Assembly: GCA_937901145.1 (NCBI GenBank)
Contig: CALCHE010000191.1
Coordinates: 1-7,939, forward strand
Reading direction: 5' to 3'
Origin: an uncultured Clostridia bacterium
Lineage (GTDB): Bacteria; Bacillota; Clostridia; Oscillospirales; Acutalibacteraceae
DNA length: 7,939 nucleotides
A program made the position numbers and the translations under genes. The notes below the pieces were generated by a model. The model worked only from the letters and a program-made list of their open reading frames with translations. It had not been told where the DNA came from and searched no databases. Numbering within the stretch: position 1 is the stretch's first letter; each line of letters begins with the position of its first letter. Below, piece by piece: positions 5,114 through 7,939 of the stretch.

Positions 5114-7834
5114 ATGCAGAACTATAAATATAAGTTTTCAGTTATAATTCCTGTTTATAATGTAGAAAATTATCTGGAGGAAACCGTAGAATCTGTTATT
5201 TCGCAGAGTATAGGATTTAAGAAGAATATAGAAATTATTTTTGTTAATGACGGTTCACCTGATAACAGCGGCGAAATCTGTGAGCGATATCGTAATAAGT
5301 ATCCCAATAACATTAAGTATGTGGTCAAGGAAAATGGCGGTGTAAGCAGTGCCAGAAATCTTGGCCTGGAATATGCTGAGGGAAAATATGTCAATTTTCT
5401 GGATTCTGATGATAAATGGGGAGAACCTGCTTTTGAAAAGGTATACAAGTTTTTTGAACAATACGGTGACGAAGTTGATGTGGTATGTAACCGTATGAAA
5501 ATTTTTGATGCCAGAAGTGCTTTTCATGCTCTTGACTATAAGTTTCATAACGGAACACGTGTTATAGATATTCTTGATGAGGAAGACTGTGAATGTGTAC
5601 ATCTTCACATTACCTCTGCATTTATAAGAAGAGAGGCCATAACCGATGAGCGTTTCAATGAAAAAGTGAAATTCGGTGAGGATGCACTGTTTATAAACGC
5701 AATTATTCTCAAAAAGCTTAAGTACGGCGTAATTCATGACGGTTTTCATTTTTATCGCAAAAGAAGGGATCAGAGTTCTGCTACACAGACTCAGAAACTC
5801 AATCCGGAATATTATACAGTGTCTCCCGAACTTTATTATTCGGGTCTCATAGAAATGTCGCGCAAATACTGCGGTCGCGTTATACCCTATATTCAGAATC
5901 TTCTTGTTTATGATATAGGCTGGAGAGTAAACCTCGAACCGCCTGAGGAGATTGTTGAGGACAAACAGTTTTATGATGATTACTGTGCTCTTCTCAGGGA
6001 TAAGCTCAGTGTGGTTGACGATGATATCATTGTCAATACCAGATATCATAAGAATATCGCAAAAAAGGTAGCTCTTATGAAGCTAAAAAATGATACTGAT
6101 CTTTTGTCGGAAACTGTTTTTGACCCTGAAGAGGGGACGATAAAGTATAAGGATATTAATATTTTCGTACCTTCAAATAATAATCACTGCTGTAGAATAA
6201 GCTTTTTTGACATAAAAGGCGGTATGCTTAATATCAACGGTCTTATTGCGCGTTGGGTTTTTGAATGCTGTCCCGGTAACGAGTTCGAAGTAGCGATCAA
6301 AATAAATAAAAAGCTTTACCCTGTTACTCTCAGTGAGTATCCGTTTGCTCCGGAAAGCAATTTCTTCGGTTCGAGAAACAGAAACTTCTATTTTGAAAGT
6401 GTTATTGATATTAAGAAGTTCTTTAAGAAAAAGGACAGAATGTCTGTTAGAATTGCTTTGATTATCAACGGCGTACCATATGATCTGAGCCTCGATTACG
6501 GAAAGTTCCTTTCAAATACGAAGGTATTTAAACCGGGTTACAGAATCAAGGGTAAGTATGTCATTATGTGTAAAAGAAAGCGCATTCTCGTATATTGTCC
6601 TGAGGATCTGAAAAAAGAAGCACGAAGTCTGGAGAAGGAATGTCGCAAATGGCTGAAAAAAGAAAAGCTCAAAGATATTCTTAAACTCAGAAAGCGTGCT
6701 ATGTGGCTCAGAAAGACTACTTTCAGAGGTAAAAAGCTGTGGCTCATTTCTGACCGTTTCGATAAAGCAGGAGACAATGCAGAGGCATTCTTTAAGTTTA
6801 TATGCTCTTATCAGGAGAAGGATAAGAGTATCGTTCCTGTTTTCGTTATAAGTAAAGAAAGTAAGGATGCTAAGCGTTTATCGAAATACGGCAAGGTTAT
6901 TCATTTCGAGGATAAGGACTATAAGCCTTATTATCTTTGCGCAGACAAGATTATAAATTCTTCCGGTCTGGAAATTTCGACAAACCCGCTTTCGGGAGAG
7001 GAGAGGCCGTATCTCACAGATCTTGTCAGATCTGATTTTATATTCCTTCAGCACGGCATTACTTACAATGATGTTTCGTCCTGGCTTCATAAGCACAATA
7101 AAAACATCAGACTGTTCATTACTGCTGCAGAAAGAGAGAAAAACTCTATAGTTAACGGCAGATATTATTACGGTGAAAAAGAGGTGGCACTTACAGGCTT
7201 TGCCCGTTATGACCTTCTTGAGAACAGGACTGAGAAAAAAATCGTTATCATTCCGACTTGGAGAGCTTCCATTAAGGAGAGTTATAACGCAAAAACCGAA
7301 AGTGTTTATTTTGACGGATTCAAGGAAACCGATTATTTCAAATTTTATAATTCACTGATTAACGACGAGAAACTTCTCGAAACTATGCGTGCTAAAGGTT
7401 ATAAGGGTCTTTTTTGTCTTCATCCCATCCATTCGAAGCAAAGTGTGGATTTTGAAGAAAATGATGTCTTTGAGGTTAATCAGGGCTTCGTTGATTACAA
7501 AAATATATTCTCCACATCAGCTCTTATGGTAACTGACTATTCATCAGTATTTTTTGATTTTGCATATCTGAGAAAGCCTTTGGTTTATGCTCAGTTCGAC
7601 AAGGAAAATTTCTATGAGGGACAGAATTATGAAGAGGGCTCCTTTGATTGGGCTGAAGAGGGATTCGGACCCGTTTGTTATGATTTGGAGTCAACTGCAA
7701 ATGCTATTATAGCTTCCGTAGAGCGTGACTGCGAAAATGAGCAGAAATATCTTGATAGGATTAATAAATTTTTTGCCTTCAGTGATAAAAACAATTGCGA
7801 AAGAATTTACAAAGCGATTATGGAAATCGGATAA
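5114..7834 (+). CDS. Glycosyltransferase family 2 - CDP-glycerol glycerophosphotransferase (TagF-like) fusion
   Basis: Two-enzyme protein of 906 residues for building a teichoic-acid-like or other surface polymer at the inner membrane face. The N-terminal GT-A domain (about 6-220) has FSVIIPVYNVENYL, VNDGSPD (44-50), GGVSSARNLG (75-84), the metal-binding LDSDD (96-100) and GED (188-190), typical of family 2 sugar transferases. A middle region (about 330-480), probably beta-rich, is not recognised. A very basic stretch (about 480-541) may bind the membrane. The C-terminal domain (about 540-905) is of the CDP-glycerol:poly(glycerophosphate) transferase family: FLQHGITY with His647, IPTWR (713-717), HPIH (770-773) and DYSSVFFDFAYLRKP (808-822). 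It should transfer glycerol-phosphate or a related polyol-phosphate from its CDP form. The start ATG follows AGAGG (5101-5105) by eight bases. The gene has its own promoter and a strong terminator. Donor sugar and acceptor are unknown. Confidence 0.93.
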   Translation: MQNYKYKFSVIIPVYNVENYLEETVESVISQSIGFKKNIEIIFVNDGSPDNSGEICERYRNKYPNNIKYVVKENGGVSSARNLGLEYAEGKYVNFLDSDDKWGEPAFEKVYKFFEQYGDEVDVVCNRMKIFDARSAFHALDYKFHNGTRVIDILDEEDCECVHLHITSAFIRREAITDERFNEKVKFGEDALFINAIILKKLKYGVIHDGFHFYRKRRDQSSATQTQKLNPEYYTVSPELYYSGLIEMSRKYCGRVIPYIQNLLVYDIGWRVNLEPPEEIVEDKQFYDDYCALLRDKLSVVDDDIIVNTRYHKNIAKKVALMKLKNDTDLLSETVFDPEEGTIKYKDINIFVPSNNNHCCRISFFDIKGGMLNINGLIARWVFECCPGNEFEVAIKINKKLYPVTLSEYPFAPESNFFGSRNRNFYFESVIDIKKFFKKKDRMSVRIALIINGVPYDLSLDYGKFLSNTKVFKPGYRIKGKYVIMCKRKRILVYCPEDLKKEARSLEKECRKWLKKEKLKDILKLRKRAMWLRKTTFRGKKLWLISDRFDKAGDNAEAFFKFICSYQEKDKSIVPVFVISKESKDAKRLSKYGKVIHFEDKDYKPYYLCADKIINSSGLEISTNPLSGEERPYLTDLVRSDFIFLQHGITYNDVSSWLHKHNKNIRLFITAAEREKNSIVNGRYYYGEKEVALTGFARYDLLENRTEKKIVIIPTWRASIKESYNAKTESVYFDGFKETDYFKFYNSLINDEKLLETMRAKGYKGLFCLHPIHSKQSVDFEENDVFEVNQGFVDYKNIFSTSALMVTDYSSVFFDFAYLRKPLVYAQFDKENFYEGQNYEEGSFDWAEEGFGPVCYDLESTANAIIASVERDCENEQKYLDRINKFFAFSDKNNCERIYKAIMEIG

Positions 7835-7845
7835 TCAGAGTGTCT

Positions 7846-7878
7846 ATATCCCCAATCTTTATGGTTGGGGATATTTTT
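7846..7878 (+). terminator. Rho-independent terminator after the glycosyltransferase fusion gene
   Basis: A perfect 10-bp stem, ATATCCCCAA (7846-7855) and TTGGGGATAT (7865-7874), with a 9-base loop, runs into T-rich TTTTTCTG. It begins 12 bases after the TAA stop at 7832-7834 and ends the acyltransferase/glycosyltransferase transcription unit. Confidence 0.93.
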
Positions 7879-7902
7879 CTGTTTACTTTTAACATTTTTA
7901 TC

Positions 7903-7931
7903 TTGAAATCCCTCTTATTCTATGTTATCAT
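7903..7931 (+). promoter_or_regulatory. Likely promoter of a gene beyond the right edge
   Basis: TTGAAA (7903-7908), a 17-base spacer and TATCAT (7926-7931) with TG one base before the -10, the same layout as the other promoters in this window. No start codon with a ribosome site is seen before the window ends, so the target gene lies outside. The CATC/GATG block of the two upstream plus-strand promoters is absent. Confidence 0.6.
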
Positions 7932-7939
7932 TATAAGTA

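Noticed and set aside
5255..6049. Minus-strand reading frame of 264 codons inside the glycosyltransferase gene
   Set aside because: It has no recognisable domain or ribosome site and lies fully antisense to a clear GT2 domain with all expected motifs.

Overview
The window (about 40% GC by eye) looks like chromosome of a low-GC Gram-positive, most likely a Ruminococcus-like gut clostridium. The evidence is indirect: a Tn4451/TnpX-type large serine recombinase, a transmembrane Hanks-type kinase with a Thr/Glu-repeat linker of the kind common in Ruminococcus surface proteins, a TagF-like wall-polymer enzyme, and sigma-A promoters with TTGAAA or TTGACT -35 boxes. The genus is an inference.

Layout. 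Positions 1-1499 (+) hold the 3' part of a large serine recombinase gene whose catalytic-serine end lies outside the window; this is probably one flank of a mobile element. It converges on a complete tRNA-Leu(GAG) gene at 1604-1689 (-), which has its own promoter and two tandem minus-strand terminator hairpins between it and the recombinase. Positions 1837-3696 (-) encode a 619-residue single-pass kinase-like receptor with its own promoter and terminator. Its catalytic loop reads HHQ instead of HRD, so it may be a pseudokinase. Diverging from it are two plus-strand genes: a 363-residue membrane acyltransferase (3916-5007) and a 906-residue fusion of a family 2 glycosyltransferase with a CDP-glycerol glycerophosphotransferase (5114-7834), which ends in a strong terminator. 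One more promoter-like sequence, for a gene outside the window, sits at the right edge.

How the genes fit together. The acyltransferase and the fusion enzyme probably work on the same cell-surface glycopolymer, one acylating it and the other adding sugar and polyol-phosphate units. Their promoters share not only -35/-10 boxes but a nearly identical block around the -10, and in the second promoter this block lies in a perfect palindrome, suggesting joint control. The kinase-like receptor, with an extracellular domain I cannot assign, is divergent from this pair. A link between the receptor and the polymer genes is possible, but rests only on adjacency.

The points most worth following are the degenerate kinase with its unassigned ectodomain, the paired promoter block, and the recombinase/tRNA junction.
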